Shown here piece by piece: positions 25,480 through 35,397 of a DNA stretch of 64,000 nt (its first letter is position 1; every line of letters starts with the position of its first letter). The stretch comes from Flammeovirgaceae bacterium UBA4465 (lineage in GTDB: Bacteria > Bacteroidota > Bacteroidia > Cytophagales > Cyclobacteriaceae), in NCBI GenBank assembly GCA_905182375.1, contig CAJJBF010000009.1, positions 107,984-171,983 of the forward strand. Reading direction: 5' to 3'. The position numbers and the translations under genes are program-made. Below the pieces are notes generated by a model. It saw only the letters and a list, made by a program, of their open reading frames with translations, searched no databases and had not been told where the DNA came from.

Positions 25480-27684
25480 TCATCTTGAGCCTGGTTGATA
25501 TCTGATCTTCGCTTGAGCCTCTACATCTTCCCGATAAAAAGACACCTCTTTGAATGAATGATCTGCATACAATGATATTTGGTCATCAAAGTGGGGTGAA
25601 TTAGGATCTCCACTTTGCCCACCCGCTAAAATTGATTTGGCTTTTAACCGATCCCCAAAGGAAACTACGGCCACAAAACTGTTTCCCCGAGTCCCATACA
25701 TCTTTTTGGTGTTGTTATCATAGCGTGCGCCATAAGCAGCTAAAGCTCCCCAATTTCCCGAAGCCAATCCTATGGGTAAACTAGGCTTTTCGTCACTGAA
25801 ATTTTGCCTGATGGCGCCATCTAAACGTTGGTACCTATTGATCTGACCCCAAGCTTGATTCCAAGAACCGAAATCTTCATTCAGGTGGGCTATCGCCTTC
25901 TTGAAAATGGCCAGCCGCTCACCTACTGGAGATGCTTCACTCCAATACTGTACCAATTCTATGAATTTTAATCCCCTCGGTCGGACCCCTTCCTTTACAT
26001 AATGAGTCCCATAATAATGGGCCAGCGTCATGGCAATGGATTCCTTTGAAACAGCAAAATCCCAATGACGCAATACCTCAATCGGAGCTGAAAGTAGTGC
26101 TTCTTTTTCAGACTGATCATAGGCTTTGATCAATCCTGGAATCAATATTTCGAAAGCCGGCAAATAGGGATCATAAGCCAATGTGATAAGCTTGTCTAAA
26201 TCCATGTCCACACTTTCTTTAAGTAATCTAATGGCATGAAGGCCTCTAAAATTTTCTTCATCTTTTGACATGTAATAAGGGTAATCCTCCTTTTTTGGAC
26301 TGAATTGATCCGCAGAAGTAAAAGGAGTTGAATTACAATTTTGAATCCACTCATTGGGAGGATTGATGACCTTTATGGCCTCAGCAACAGCATGCAATCC
26401 TTTCCAGTCCGTGGCAGGATTACTTCCATCTACGGGTTTACTGTAATCAAATTTTATATCCCTTTTGGGAATGAAATTGCCATGATAATAGGCAATATTT
26501 CCTTGTGCATCCGCGTAAACAGTATTATTGGAAGAGTTCGTACGCATATCCATCATTTGATTGAATTCCTCCAAACCATGCACTTTGGTTCGAATATAAG
26601 ACTGTGTTAATGCCTCAATGGGTTTCCACATTAATGCAGTTGCCGTCCATTTATCAGCCGTCATATGGGTGATCGGGCCGTGATGTGTACGATAAGCCGT
26701 GACGCTCTTCTCCATGATTTTATCCCCTTGCTTGTATTTCAGCTTGACCTCATAGGAAGAAATCGGTCTCAATTCTTCACCATATTTATAATAATAACCT
26801 CCTTCTTTTTCATGTACCTCTTCCACAAATTCATCAATAACATCTGTATAGGTACTGGTGTGCATCCAGCCCGCTTTTTCATTAAAGCCTTGATAAACAA
26901 AAAACTGGCCCCAAGTCACAGCTCCATAGGCGTTTAAGCCCTCTTCACTCACGACATGAACTTCTCCCCGAAAGAAAAAAGAGGTATGAGGATTGATCAA
27001 CAGCAGAGTATTTCCCGATGTCGTTCGTTCCCCACCAATGGCCATACCATTAGACCCTTGCGGTTCCATCAAATATTCATGGTTCAGTGTTTGGCGATCA
27101 TTGGTGATGAGCGAAAGTGGCTGCGCGCCATCATAAAAAGCTTTTATTTGAGGTATTGGCACCCGCTCGATATCTCCTCCAATGGATCCTTCGCTAAAAT
27201 AAAATGGCATCCAAGGTTCAAAATGGTTCAATAACTCTGGTTTTACTTCTGGATGGGTATATAAATAATAATTAATGCCTGCTGCAAAAGCATCGCAAAG
27301 ATCCTGCAGCCACTTGGGACTGGCTTCATAAGCGTCGATTGCCTCGTTTTTGGTCATAAACAGATGGGCTCTCAAATCACTATAAAGCGCCTCCTCTCCG
27401 GTTACCTCCGCCAATCGCCCAATCGCCCAAATATAATTTCGCTCCACCCTGTGAAAATCATCTTCACATTGAGCGTATAAGAGCCCAAAAACCGCATCAG
27501 CATCTGTTTTTCCATAAATATGTGGGACTCCAAAATCATCTCTGATGATCTCAACTTGCGCAGCCTGTGTCTCCCACTGATCAATTTCTGTCGTCTTTGA
27601 GATTTCCCCAGCACACCCGAGTAATCCTACTGAAATGAGTAAATAAAAATAGCTGTCTGTTTTCATGATTTTTTTCAACCTCAT
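25480..27684 (-). CDS. Penicillin-acylase-family amidase, lipoprotein
   Basis: 734 residues with a lipoprotein signal FYLLISVGLLGC. An N-terminal propeptide/alpha part (IIRDDFGVPHIYGKTDADAVFGLLYAQCEDDF) precedes the Ntn-hydrolase self-cleavage site in PQGSNGMAIGG, where the Ser after Gly becomes the N-terminal nucleophile. The beta chain has LLINPHTSF and NSSNNTVYADAQGNIAYYHGN, as in acyl-homoserine-lactone acylases and aculeacin acylases. The family cleaves amide bonds of acylated amines (acyl-HSL, beta-lactam, lipopeptide). The true substrate cannot be told. An internal ATG at 27664-27666 is an alternative start. Confidence 0.9.
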   Translation of the reverse strand: MRLKKIMKTDSYFYLLISVGLLGCAGEISKTTEIDQWETQAAQVEIIRDDFGVPHIYGKTDADAVFGLLYAQCEDDFHRVERNYIWAIGRLAEVTGEEALYSDLRAHLFMTKNEAIDAYEASPKWLQDLCDAFAAGINYYLYTHPEVKPELLNHFEPWMPFYFSEGSIGGDIERVPIPQIKAFYDGAQPLSLITNDRQTLNHEYLMEPQGSNGMAIGGERTTSGNTLLLINPHTSFFFRGEVHVVSEEGLNAYGAVTWGQFFVYQGFNEKAGWMHTSTYTDVIDEFVEEVHEKEGGYYYKYGEELRPISSYEVKLKYKQGDKIMEKSVTAYRTHHGPITHMTADKWTATALMWKPIEALTQSYIRTKVHGLEEFNQMMDMRTNSSNNTVYADAQGNIAYYHGNFIPKRDIKFDYSKPVDGSNPATDWKGLHAVAEAIKVINPPNEWIQNCNSTPFTSADQFSPKKEDYPYYMSKDEENFRGLHAIRLLKESVDMDLDKLITLAYDPYLPAFEILIPGLIKAYDQSEKEALLSAPIEVLRHWDFAVSKESIAMTLAHYYGTHYVKEGVRPRGLKFIELVQYWSEASPVGERLAIFKKAIAHLNEDFGSWNQAWGQINRYQRLDGAIRQNFSDEKPSLPIGLASGNWGALAAYGARYDNNTKKMYGTRGNSFVAVVSFGDRLKAKSILAGGQSGDPNSPHFDDQISLYADHSFKEVSFYREDVEAQAKIRYQPGSR

Positions 27685-27875
27685 AAATGAAGTTATTCAT
27701 AAAAAAATTGATAAAAAAACAGGTTGTGACGATCGGTCTGTAAACAGACACGAATATTGGCTTCAACTAATCATCTCATTAAATTTGACCCTAATCACTA
27801 AAAAGCAATCTAAATACCGCGCCATTAATCTCACGTCCAAAATACTATCTATATTTTCATTATTCTTGTAACCTT

Positions 27876-28892
27876 ATGAAAAACATATTCACCACACATT
27901 TCCCAAATTCTATGAAAGGTTTGGTCCTAAAAAAATTTGATGAAGGCCTCGCCATTGAAGAATTAGAAGTCCCCAAGCCTGCCAAAGGAGAGGTATTGGT
28001 GAAAATTGATAGTGCCCCTATCAACCCTTCAGATTGGGCCTTTTTAAGAGGCTTGTATGCTTCTCCAAAAAAATTGCCCATAGTGGCTGGTTTTGAAGGT
28101 AGCGGCATCGTAATGGCTACTGGAAATGATTTTTTTTCTAGGAGATTATTAGGTAAAAAAGTAGCCTGTTTTGCCCCTCCTACTGGAAATGGTACGTGGG
28201 CAGAATACACGCTAACCCAAGCCGCCACCGCCATTCCCTTGAAAAAGAATTTAAGTTTAGAACAAGGATCGATGTTATTGGTCAATCCTTTATCCGTGAT
28301 CGCTATGATCAGTATTGCCAAAAAAAAACAGAGCCATGCCATCGCCAATACGGCAGCAGCCAGTGCTCTAGGCCAACTATTGGATAAAATGTGTAGACAA
28401 AATGGCCTTCAATGTATCAATATTGTGCGGCGACCCGAACAAGTTGAGTTGCTTAAGAAAAATGGTACTCAATTTATACTTGATAGTTCGTCTCCTAATT
28501 TTAATACCGAAATGCGTGACTTATTTAAACAACTAAATGTGAAAATCGCTTTTGATGCCCTTTCAGGAGCCATGGTCGCCCAACTATTGGCCGCCCTGCA
28601 CAAGGGGGGGGAAGTGATGGTCTATGGCGCTTTGTCTGAGCAAGAAATGATAGTTCCCCATGGAAGATTTATTTTTGAAGGTAAAAAAATAAGCGGGTTT
28701 TGGCTTTCTCAATGGATCAATCAGCAATCAATGTTCACCCTACTGCAAGCTTTTAATAAGGTGCAAAAATTTTTAGGCACTCAGCATGAAATTCAAATAA
28801 GAGACCGGATGTCATTGACACAAGCCATTGAAGGCATAAATACCTTTCCCGAAAATATGTCTGCAGGAAAAATTCTAGTCAAACCATGGTAG
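27876..28892 (+). CDS. MDR-family oxidoreductase (quinone-oxidoreductase-like)
   Basis: 338 residues, or 326 if the ATG at 27912 (MKGLVLKKFDEG) is used. N-terminal GroES-like domain with GEVLVKIDSAPINPSDW and GFEGSGIVMATG; then a Rossmann domain starting near ANTAAASALGQLLDKM with an unusual nucleotide loop. The cysteine cluster of zinc-binding alcohol dehydrogenases is missing, so it belongs to the zinc-free branch (NADPH:quinone or enoyl reductase). Substrate unknown. Divergent from the amidase gene, 190 bases apart. Confidence 0.85.
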   Translation: MKNIFTTHFPNSMKGLVLKKFDEGLAIEELEVPKPAKGEVLVKIDSAPINPSDWAFLRGLYASPKKLPIVAGFEGSGIVMATGNDFFSRRLLGKKVACFAPPTGNGTWAEYTLTQAATAIPLKKNLSLEQGSMLLVNPLSVIAMISIAKKKQSHAIANTAAASALGQLLDKMCRQNGLQCINIVRRPEQVELLKKNGTQFILDSSSPNFNTEMRDLFKQLNVKIAFDALSGAMVAQLLAALHKGGEVMVYGALSEQEMIVPHGRFIFEGKKISGFWLSQWINQQSMFTLLQAFNKVQKFLGTQHEIQIRDRMSLTQAIEGINTFPENMSAGKILVKPW

Positions 28893-28997
28893 CTATAATA
28901 CTAATGATCCACTAAAATCACTTTGGAAATAATACCAATAAATCAATAAAAGTTCCTTTGTCTCTTCCACAAATGAACCCTCAATGACCTTCTAAAT

Positions 28998-29990
28998 ATG
29001 AAAGAAATAAGCTTGAATAGCTCTCAAAATGAACTCAAATACATACTTATCAAAAATGGTTGGATGCTTGAGGAAGACCAAATTATACATGTAGAAACAC
29101 CGGGAGCAGGTAATATGAATGTGGTACTGCGCCTAACTACTCAAAAGGGTAGTATCATACTCAAACAGTCAAGGGCTTACGTCAACAAATATCCCCAAAT
29201 ACCGGCCCCCATTGATCGCATTGAGGTTGAAAACCAATTTTATGAATTAGTTCATACCTCTTCATGCAGTCCTTACCTTCCCAAACTCCTCGGGTTTGAC
29301 CGTATTAATAAGCTCTTATTCATAGAGGATTTAGGCAGGTCTTCTGATTATCAAGTCCTCTATCAAAATAAGGTTGATTTATCTCAAAAAGATTATGTCG
29401 AGATACTTTCTTTTTTGCATCAACTACATCATGCGTCATTCAATGCGTCGCAGCGCGCAAAATTTTCAAAAAATTTAGCCCTCCGACAGCTTAATCATGA
29501 GCATTTATTCGTTTATCCTTATTCAGAAGAAAATGACTTTGACCTCAATGAAATAAAACCCGGCCTTCAACAGCTGGCCCATAAAATGAGACAAGACATC
29601 GCATTAAAAAAGGCAGCTATCCAATTGGGAAACCAATATCTCTCTGAGGGTACTTCACTGCTCCATGGTGATTACTATCCAGGAAGTTGGTTAAAAACGG
29701 ATTTCGGTTTTCGTGTCATTGATCCTGAATTTTGTTTTTTTGGGCCCAAAGAGTATGATCTTGGAGTACTTAGGGCACATCTCAGGATGGCAGAACAACC
29801 GATCTCCTATTTAAATGACTTTTGGAAGCATTATCCAGCATCAGGAATAAACTTTTCTTTAGTGCGTCAATTTGAAGGTATGGAACTCATCCGCAGAATC
29901 ATTGGATTGGCTCAATTGCCCCTCCACCTACATCTTAAACAGAGAGAAAAATTACTAGAAGAAGGGAGATATTTATTGATGGATGGATGA
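28998..29990 (+). CDS. Methylthioribose-kinase-like phosphotransferase
   Basis: 330 residues of the aminoglycoside-phosphotransferase/choline-kinase fold. ETPGAGNMNVVLRL is the glycine-rich loop and SIILKQSRAYVNKYP gives the Lys; LLHGDYYPGSWL holds the Brenner-motif HGD with the catalytic Asp, and VIDPEFCFFGPKEYDLG the metal-binding DPE. Both blocks resemble MtnK (5-methylthioribose kinase) more than antibiotic kinases. The rest of a methionine-salvage pathway is not seen in the window, so the substrate stays open. The 3' end overlaps that of the convergent MFS gene by 18 bases. Confidence 0.75.
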   Translation: MKEISLNSSQNELKYILIKNGWMLEEDQIIHVETPGAGNMNVVLRLTTQKGSIILKQSRAYVNKYPQIPAPIDRIEVENQFYELVHTSSCSPYLPKLLGFDRINKLLFIEDLGRSSDYQVLYQNKVDLSQKDYVEILSFLHQLHHASFNASQRAKFSKNLALRQLNHEHLFVYPYSEENDFDLNEIKPGLQQLAHKMRQDIALKKAAIQLGNQYLSEGTSLLHGDYYPGSWLKTDFGFRVIDPEFCFFGPKEYDLGVLRAHLRMAEQPISYLNDFWKHYPASGINFSLVRQFEGMELIRRIIGLAQLPLHLHLKQREKLLEEGRYLLMDG

Positions 29991-31244
29991 TACTGATTTT
30001 CTAAACGCCCAGGTAGCCACTAGACCTAAAAGAGAAAAAACTGCCAAAAGAGAAAAAACTGAACTGTAACCAGCCACTCCAGTAGCACTATCCAATAAAT
30101 ACCCAATGATAGGTCCAGAGAAAATATCAGGCGTATAGGCAATAAAACTGATGACTCCGACTGCAGTCCCCGTTAAAGTGATGGGTATAAGTCCCTCTTT
30201 TAAAATAGAAAAATAAAGGGCCCGCAAAGCATATATCCCGATAGCTGATAAAGCAATTCCTATAAAAAATAAACCATTCAATCCGGGACTGATGATGCCT
30301 GACGCAAAGAATATACTCCCCACAAACATCATTATAAAGGCCAATAAAATTAGGAAAGAACCCTGAGTGCGATCCGCCAATAAACCAATAATCACGCCCA
30401 CTACCGGTCTTAAGTACAGCAGTATGGACCCTATTCCTACGGCGGTGATTTCATCATAAAGCATGACTTCCTTGGCATATAAAGAAAATATATCAGTCAC
30501 TTTATAGCCCATGTATGCACAAAATACAATCATGGTAAGATACCAAACTGAGGGCATATTCATGACCTTCATGAAATCACGCCAAACAAAAACCTGCGAC
30601 GCATCCGTTGAAGTATTAGGCTCCCCGTTTTTATCTAAAAAGAAAAAAACCAGTATACCAATGGCCGCAACAAACACAGAAGTGAAGATCAGTACACCCT
30701 TAAAAGCCTCTCGTCGCTCAGACAAAGTTAAATCTGTAGCATCTCCCATGTAATGAGCAAAAATCAATATACCGACAGAACTCAATACCGCAGCTACCAG
30801 TCCCCTACCCCCATCTAAAAAACCAAAGGCTATCCCTTGGTTTTTGGCTCCGCCCCAAATCCTGGTCTGTTTGATCATGGCCCCCCAAAATAAAAAGATA
30901 GAAGTAAATCCCCAATAACCATACAGCCATTTGAGATCTGTATAAGTGGGATAGTTAGCCATCCAAACGCCTCCTAATGCCGTAAACACCAAAGCCAAGG
31001 CCATCAATATCCGCGGTGAAAACTTATCCGCTAACGTCCCACCGAAAAAATAAGAGAATAATCCTACCAAACCATAAATAGAAAAGCAAATACCCAGTTC
31101 ATAATTGGTCAACTCAAATACATCTAGAAAAGTGGGTCTGAATACACGTTGGATTACAAAAGGTAAAAAAAATACGGATTCGCCAGCCAAGATGATTAAT
31201 ATAAGAGGAAACAGTGTTTTCTTTTGAATCTGTGTATTTCTCAT
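29973..31244 (-). CDS. Major facilitator superfamily transporter
   Basis: About 423 residues from ATG at 31242-31244 (MRNTQIQKKTLFPLIL); a TTG 48 bases upstream would add a non-membrane tail. Twelve membrane segments. The segment 2-3 loop GGTLADKFSPRILMAL is the MFS motif A; SYFFGG precedes it. The C-terminal half begins after a cytosolic loop with the polar KNGEPNTSTD stretch. The substrate is unknown: anion and organic-acid carriers both share this look. Confidence 0.85.
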   Translation of the reverse strand: MRNTQIQKKTLFPLILIILAGESVFFLPFVIQRVFRPTFLDVFELTNYELGICFSIYGLVGLFSYFFGGTLADKFSPRILMALALVFTALGGVWMANYPTYTDLKWLYGYWGFTSIFLFWGAMIKQTRIWGGAKNQGIAFGFLDGGRGLVAAVLSSVGILIFAHYMGDATDLTLSERREAFKGVLIFTSVFVAAIGILVFFFLDKNGEPNTSTDASQVFVWRDFMKVMNMPSVWYLTMIVFCAYMGYKVTDIFSLYAKEVMLYDEITAVGIGSILLYLRPVVGVIIGLLADRTQGSFLILLAFIMMFVGSIFFASGIISPGLNGLFFIGIALSAIGIYALRALYFSILKEGLIPITLTGTAVGVISFIAYTPDIFSGPIIGYLLDSATGVAGYSSVFSLLAVFSLLGLVATWAFRKSVSSIHQ

Positions 31245-31497
31245 CGCCACAATGCTAGTACATTCTGATCCCTTAGAAAAATAGGTACTCAAATTTCCAT
31301 TTTTTCCTACGATTAGGTCACCAAACGTCCAATACTAAAAAATCTGTATAAACACTTTCCGAATATTGATCTAATAAAATAAGTCATTCATGGTTTTATC
31401 TCATGCCCATTACATTAAAAAAATAAAATATAGCTCCTTAAATATTATTAGCCTGAATTTGTTACCGGATAAATCGGCTTAAGTCCTTAACTTTAAC

Positions 31498-32868
31498 ATG
31501 TCAGCGTTATCAAAAAATTCAAGAATGAAACACATTGTAATTATCGGAAATGGGATCTCTGGAGTGACTGCTGCCCGGCACATCAGAAAAAACTCAAAAA
31601 ACCAGATTACCCTTGTTTCTGGAGAAACACCCTATTTTTTTTCGAGAACTGCTTTGATGTATGTCTATATGGGACATATGGAATTTAAACATACACAGCC
31701 CTATGAAAATTGGTTTTGGGCAAAAAATAAAATTGATTTAAAACAAGGTTTTGTCAACCGAATTGATACCGACAACAACTGTATAATTTTTGAGGACAAT
31801 ACCTCAATCTCTTATGACCAATTAGTGATTGCCAGTGGTTCAAAAATCAATAAATTTGGCTGGCCAGGTCAAGATTCCAAAGGCGTTATGGGCCTGTATC
31901 GCAAACAAGATTTGGAACAGTTAGAGCAATTTGCACCCAATAATCAAGTGTGTAAACGCGCCGTAATTGTAGGTGGTGGATTGATTGGTATTGAATTGGC
32001 TGAAATGCTGCGCAGTCGAAATATTCCTGTCACATTTTTAGTACGCGAAAAAAGTTTTTGGAAAGAAGTTTTACCCGATCAAGAATCTGAGATGATCAAC
32101 AGACATATTAGGGAACACCATGTCGACTTGCGTTTGAGCACCCAATTAAGGGAGATAAAAACCGATGCCTCGGGCCAAGTAATCTCCGTAATCATTGAAG
32201 AGACAGGAGAAGAAATATTTTGTGATGTCGTGGGCTTAACGGCGGGGGTTTCACCAAACATTGATTTTGTTAAGAATAGCAACATAGTGACAGGTAGGGG
32301 CATAAAAGTAAATCGGTTTTTAGAAACCAATATCGCTAATATTTATGCTATTGGAGATTGTGCAGAACAACAAGAGCCCATGGGAGAACGAAAGGCCATT
32401 GAAGCCGTTTGGTATACAGGAAGAATGATGGGTGAAACCTTAGCTCAAACGATTTGTAATCATAGAACCGCCTATCATCCTGGACATTGGTTTAATTCTG
32501 CAAAATTTTTCGATATCGAATATCAAACCTATGGCTGGGTGTGGGCGAAGCCCAAAGAAAACGAAGCCCGCTTTTACTGGGAGCATAAAAATGGAAAAAT
32601 GTGTATCCATCTAAATTATGATAAAAATACCCACACGTTTATTGGCATCAATAACTTTGGTATGCGCATGCGTCATGCATTTTTTGATAAGGTTCTTACG
32701 AAAAAGAAATCGGTAGCCTATGTTTTGGCGCGTCTTTCCGATGCCAATTTTGATCCTGAATTTTATAAAAAATACGCATTGGAAATTGTATCCAAATTCA
32801 ACCAAGAAAATAATACGTCGATTCAATTAAAAAAGAAAAGCTGGAAACGAATTTTTAGTGAGGCATAA
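31498..32868 (+). CDS. FAD/NAD(P)-dependent oxidoreductase (nitrite-reductase N-domain-like)
   Basis: 456 residues. FAD-binding IVIIGNGISGVTAARH (GxGxxG) near the start; an internal ATG at 31525 directly before it is an alternative start. AVIVGGGLIGIELAEML is the NAD(P)H-binding GxGxxG; ANIYAIGDCAEQ is the second FAD motif. This is the rubredoxin/nitrite-reductase type of pyridine nucleotide-disulfide oxidoreductase. The last ~120 residues (HWFNSAKFFDIEYQTYGWV onward) are an extra domain. Its stop is 3 bases before the next gene, a membrane polyferredoxin, to which it probably passes electrons. Confidence 0.85.
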   Translation: MSALSKNSRMKHIVIIGNGISGVTAARHIRKNSKNQITLVSGETPYFFSRTALMYVYMGHMEFKHTQPYENWFWAKNKIDLKQGFVNRIDTDNNCIIFEDNTSISYDQLVIASGSKINKFGWPGQDSKGVMGLYRKQDLEQLEQFAPNNQVCKRAVIVGGGLIGIELAEMLRSRNIPVTFLVREKSFWKEVLPDQESEMINRHIREHHVDLRLSTQLREIKTDASGQVISVIIEETGEEIFCDVVGLTAGVSPNIDFVKNSNIVTGRGIKVNRFLETNIANIYAIGDCAEQQEPMGERKAIEAVWYTGRMMGETLAQTICNHRTAYHPGHWFNSAKFFDIEYQTYGWVWAKPKENEARFYWEHKNGKMCIHLNYDKNTHTFIGINNFGMRMRHAFFDKVLTKKKSVAYVLARLSDANFDPEFYKKYALEIVSKFNQENNTSIQLKKKSWKRIFSEA

Positions 32869-32871
32869 AAA

Positions 32872-34500
32872 ATGAAGAGCATACAAAATATAGGATTGGT
32901 TATTTTTCTCATAGGATTGTCCCTTTTTACAGGAACTATTTTTACAGGTTCTTTTCATTTATCCCCATCGGCATTAGACGCCTTTATCATCGAAAAAGAT
33001 TATCAAAACGAGATAATCGAAACGGAACTTACCAAAGCCATTGTTACAGATGATCCCCTAACTATTTTCGAATTCTCCCATCGAGTGCGCCATGCTTACG
33101 AAGTAGCAAATACCCATTATGACTCACTCATTTCCCAATACGATGCTGAGAAAAACTGGGATAAAAAGGGCGAACAATATCCATATAAAATTTATGGAAA
33201 GCCACACACATTGAGTTTTGATCTTGCTAAAATAGCAGGTAAAGGCTATGTGAAAGCGCATGCAGGTTTGATGTGGATGCTTACTTTTGGTCTCGGAATT
33301 TTAGGCTCTTTATTGTTTATTTTACCCAATCTGATTTTACTCGGAAAAGCAGGTATCAAAAATGATGGCATTTATTTAAAAGCCAGTACCAATAGAGGTT
33401 GGATAGCTTGGCTCGTCTTAATCTATTTGGTTTCTTTTTACCTACTTCTGTATTTTATGCCTGATTATGTGGTTAACTGGACCTTTATTGTGGACCCCAT
33501 TAGCCTCTTTTTAAATGGGGGTCCTGCCAGTCAGTGGTTTGTATATGGCTTTCTGTATTGTACGATTATGGTGGTTATGGCTTTACGCATGTACATAAAA
33601 TACAGAGGTAATAAATACCAAGTAATGCGTACCACTTCGGTGCTATTTTTTCAGATTGTGTTTGCTTTTTTAATTCCAGAGATCATGACCAGCTTAAACA
33701 TGCCCGGTTATGATTTTAAAAATGCCTTCCCCTTAGACTACGATTTTTTCTTTGACTGGAATTTAGACGATTTACGAAATAGTGGCAGTATCGGACTGTT
33801 TATTTTGATTTGGGGGATTGTACTCACACTGGTTATTGTCCCCGTTATGGTGTACTTTTTTGGGAAAAGATGGTATTGTAGTTGGGTATGTGGTTGCGGG
33901 GGTTTGGCAGAAACCTTAGGAGATCCGTACAGGCAACATTCTGATAAAAGCTTGCAGGCGTGGAAGCTTGAACGTTGGTTGATCCATTCAGTATTGATCT
34001 TCTCTTTAGTGATGACCCTCGTTACCTTATATTGTTATTTTACAGGCTCGCCCTCTTTTCTGGGAATTCACTCTCAATGGATTAAAGACAGCTATAGTTT
34101 CTTGATTGGGGCATGGTTTGCAGGTGTTATTGGTACCGGGTTTTATCCTATTTTCGGGAACCGGGTTTGGTGTCGATTTGGATGCCCATTGGCCGCATAT
34201 ATGGGCATTGTTCAGCGTTTTAAATCACGTTTTAGAATTACAACTAATGGGGGTCAATGTATTTCTTGTGGAAACTGTTCTACTTATTGCGAGCAAGGCA
34301 TTGATGTAAGAGCTTATGCACAAAAAGGAGAAAATATTGTGAGATCAAGCTGTGTCGGTTGTGGCATTTGCTCTGCCGTTTGTCCCCGAGGTGTGCTAAA
34401 ACTAGAAAATGGTCCAGAAAAAGGAAGAATCAATCCTACAGATATCTTGCTTGGAAATAATATTGATTTGATCCAATTGGTAAACAAAAGGGAGAAATGA
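32872..34500 (+). CDS. Membrane polyferredoxin (NosR/CcoG-like)
   Basis: 542 residues. A long N-terminal part with one membrane segment and a soluble loop, then about six more membrane segments. Cys motifs in order: RWYCSWVCGCGG, VWCRFGCPLAAYMG (the C-P motif of CcoG/NosR), then two 4Fe-4S clusters in CISCGNCSTYCEQG and CVGCGICSAVCPRG. This is an integral membrane electron carrier. With the flavoprotein directly upstream it forms a likely NAD(P)H-to-membrane electron pathway; the final acceptor is unknown. Confidence 0.85.
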   Translation: MKSIQNIGLVIFLIGLSLFTGTIFTGSFHLSPSALDAFIIEKDYQNEIIETELTKAIVTDDPLTIFEFSHRVRHAYEVANTHYDSLISQYDAEKNWDKKGEQYPYKIYGKPHTLSFDLAKIAGKGYVKAHAGLMWMLTFGLGILGSLLFILPNLILLGKAGIKNDGIYLKASTNRGWIAWLVLIYLVSFYLLLYFMPDYVVNWTFIVDPISLFLNGGPASQWFVYGFLYCTIMVVMALRMYIKYRGNKYQVMRTTSVLFFQIVFAFLIPEIMTSLNMPGYDFKNAFPLDYDFFFDWNLDDLRNSGSIGLFILIWGIVLTLVIVPVMVYFFGKRWYCSWVCGCGGLAETLGDPYRQHSDKSLQAWKLERWLIHSVLIFSLVMTLVTLYCYFTGSPSFLGIHSQWIKDSYSFLIGAWFAGVIGTGFYPIFGNRVWCRFGCPLAAYMGIVQRFKSRFRITTNGGQCISCGNCSTYCEQGIDVRAYAQKGENIVRSSCVGCGICSAVCPRGVLKLENGPEKGRINPTDILLGNNIDLIQLVNKREK

Positions 34501-34644
34501 GAAAGGCTAAAAAAGAAGTCTATTTACAAATACCATTGAAATTAAATTTGGGTATTTTAAGTTCAAATGACGTTGAATAAATCCTTAAAGCATCTATTGA
34601 ATTCGTGAAATTCCTTATTTTAACACAATAAATTATTGAGTCTA

Positions 34645-35394
34645 ATGAAAAGAAGAAAATTTATTGCCGCCTCTGTATTGAGTTCAACCTTTGGGGTAGC
34701 GACCGCGCAAAACATGGTCAAAACAGCAGATTTAGAAAACGAAATTTATGAACTCAAGAGTTATGAACTCACTTTTGGAGGCGCCGAGTCGGCATTATTA
34801 AAATATTTAAAAGAGACCTTAAATCCAGCCATAAAAATCCTTTCGGGTCATGACTCCCTGATCTTCAAAGAAGTAGGTAATCCGGAACCTAAGAAATTAT
34901 GGTCTTTATTAACCTATCCCAACTTTGAGGTCTATCAGCAATGCTTGGCACTACAAGAAACCTCAGATTTCATTGAGAAAATGAGTGAGTATACTGCTTC
35001 AGGTAAAATCTACAATCGTATTTCCTCCTCGTTGCTTCGTGCCTTTGATGGCTTGAAACAGATGCTCGATCCTATAAAGGAAGCCGGTCTCTTTGAATTA
35101 CGTATCTATGAAGGCCAAAATGAAGATGCGGTACGTAGAAAAATTAAGATGTTTAATGAGGAAGAAATTACCTTATTTAACAAGGTGGGTCTTGCTCCTA
35201 TCTTTTTTTCTAAAATGATTGTTGGTCCTTATCAGCCCAGTTTGGTTTATCTGCTAAATTTCCGTGATCTGGAGCATCGCAATGAAACTTGGAACACCTT
35301 TATCAATCACCCTGAGTGGAAAATCATGTCAAGTAAGGATGAGTACAAAAATACGGTATCCAATATCAGAAAAATATTTTTAGAAAAAGTCTAA
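34645..35394 (+). CDS. NIPSNAP-family protein with Tat-type signal
   Basis: About 249 residues from ATG at 34645. The N-terminus KRRKFIAASVLSSTFG has the twin-arginine motif RRKFI plus a short hydrophobic region and AQN cleavage site, so it is likely exported folded. Two NIPSNAP-like alpha/beta units follow: YELKSYELTFGGAES and LFELRIYEGQNEDAVRRKI each begin one. NIPSNAP domains are dimeric ferredoxin-like folds of unclear catalytic role. It lies 64 bases downstream of a 27-codon micro-frame that overlaps the polyferredoxin gene, perhaps in one message. Confidence 0.85.
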   Translation: MKRRKFIAASVLSSTFGVATAQNMVKTADLENEIYELKSYELTFGGAESALLKYLKETLNPAIKILSGHDSLIFKEVGNPEPKKLWSLLTYPNFEVYQQCLALQETSDFIEKMSEYTASGKIYNRISSSLLRAFDGLKQMLDPIKEAGLFELRIYEGQNEDAVRRKIKMFNEEEITLFNKVGLAPIFFSKMIVGPYQPSLVYLLNFRDLEHRNETWNTFINHPEWKIMSSKDEYKNTVSNIRKIFLEKV

Positions 35395-35397
35395 GGA

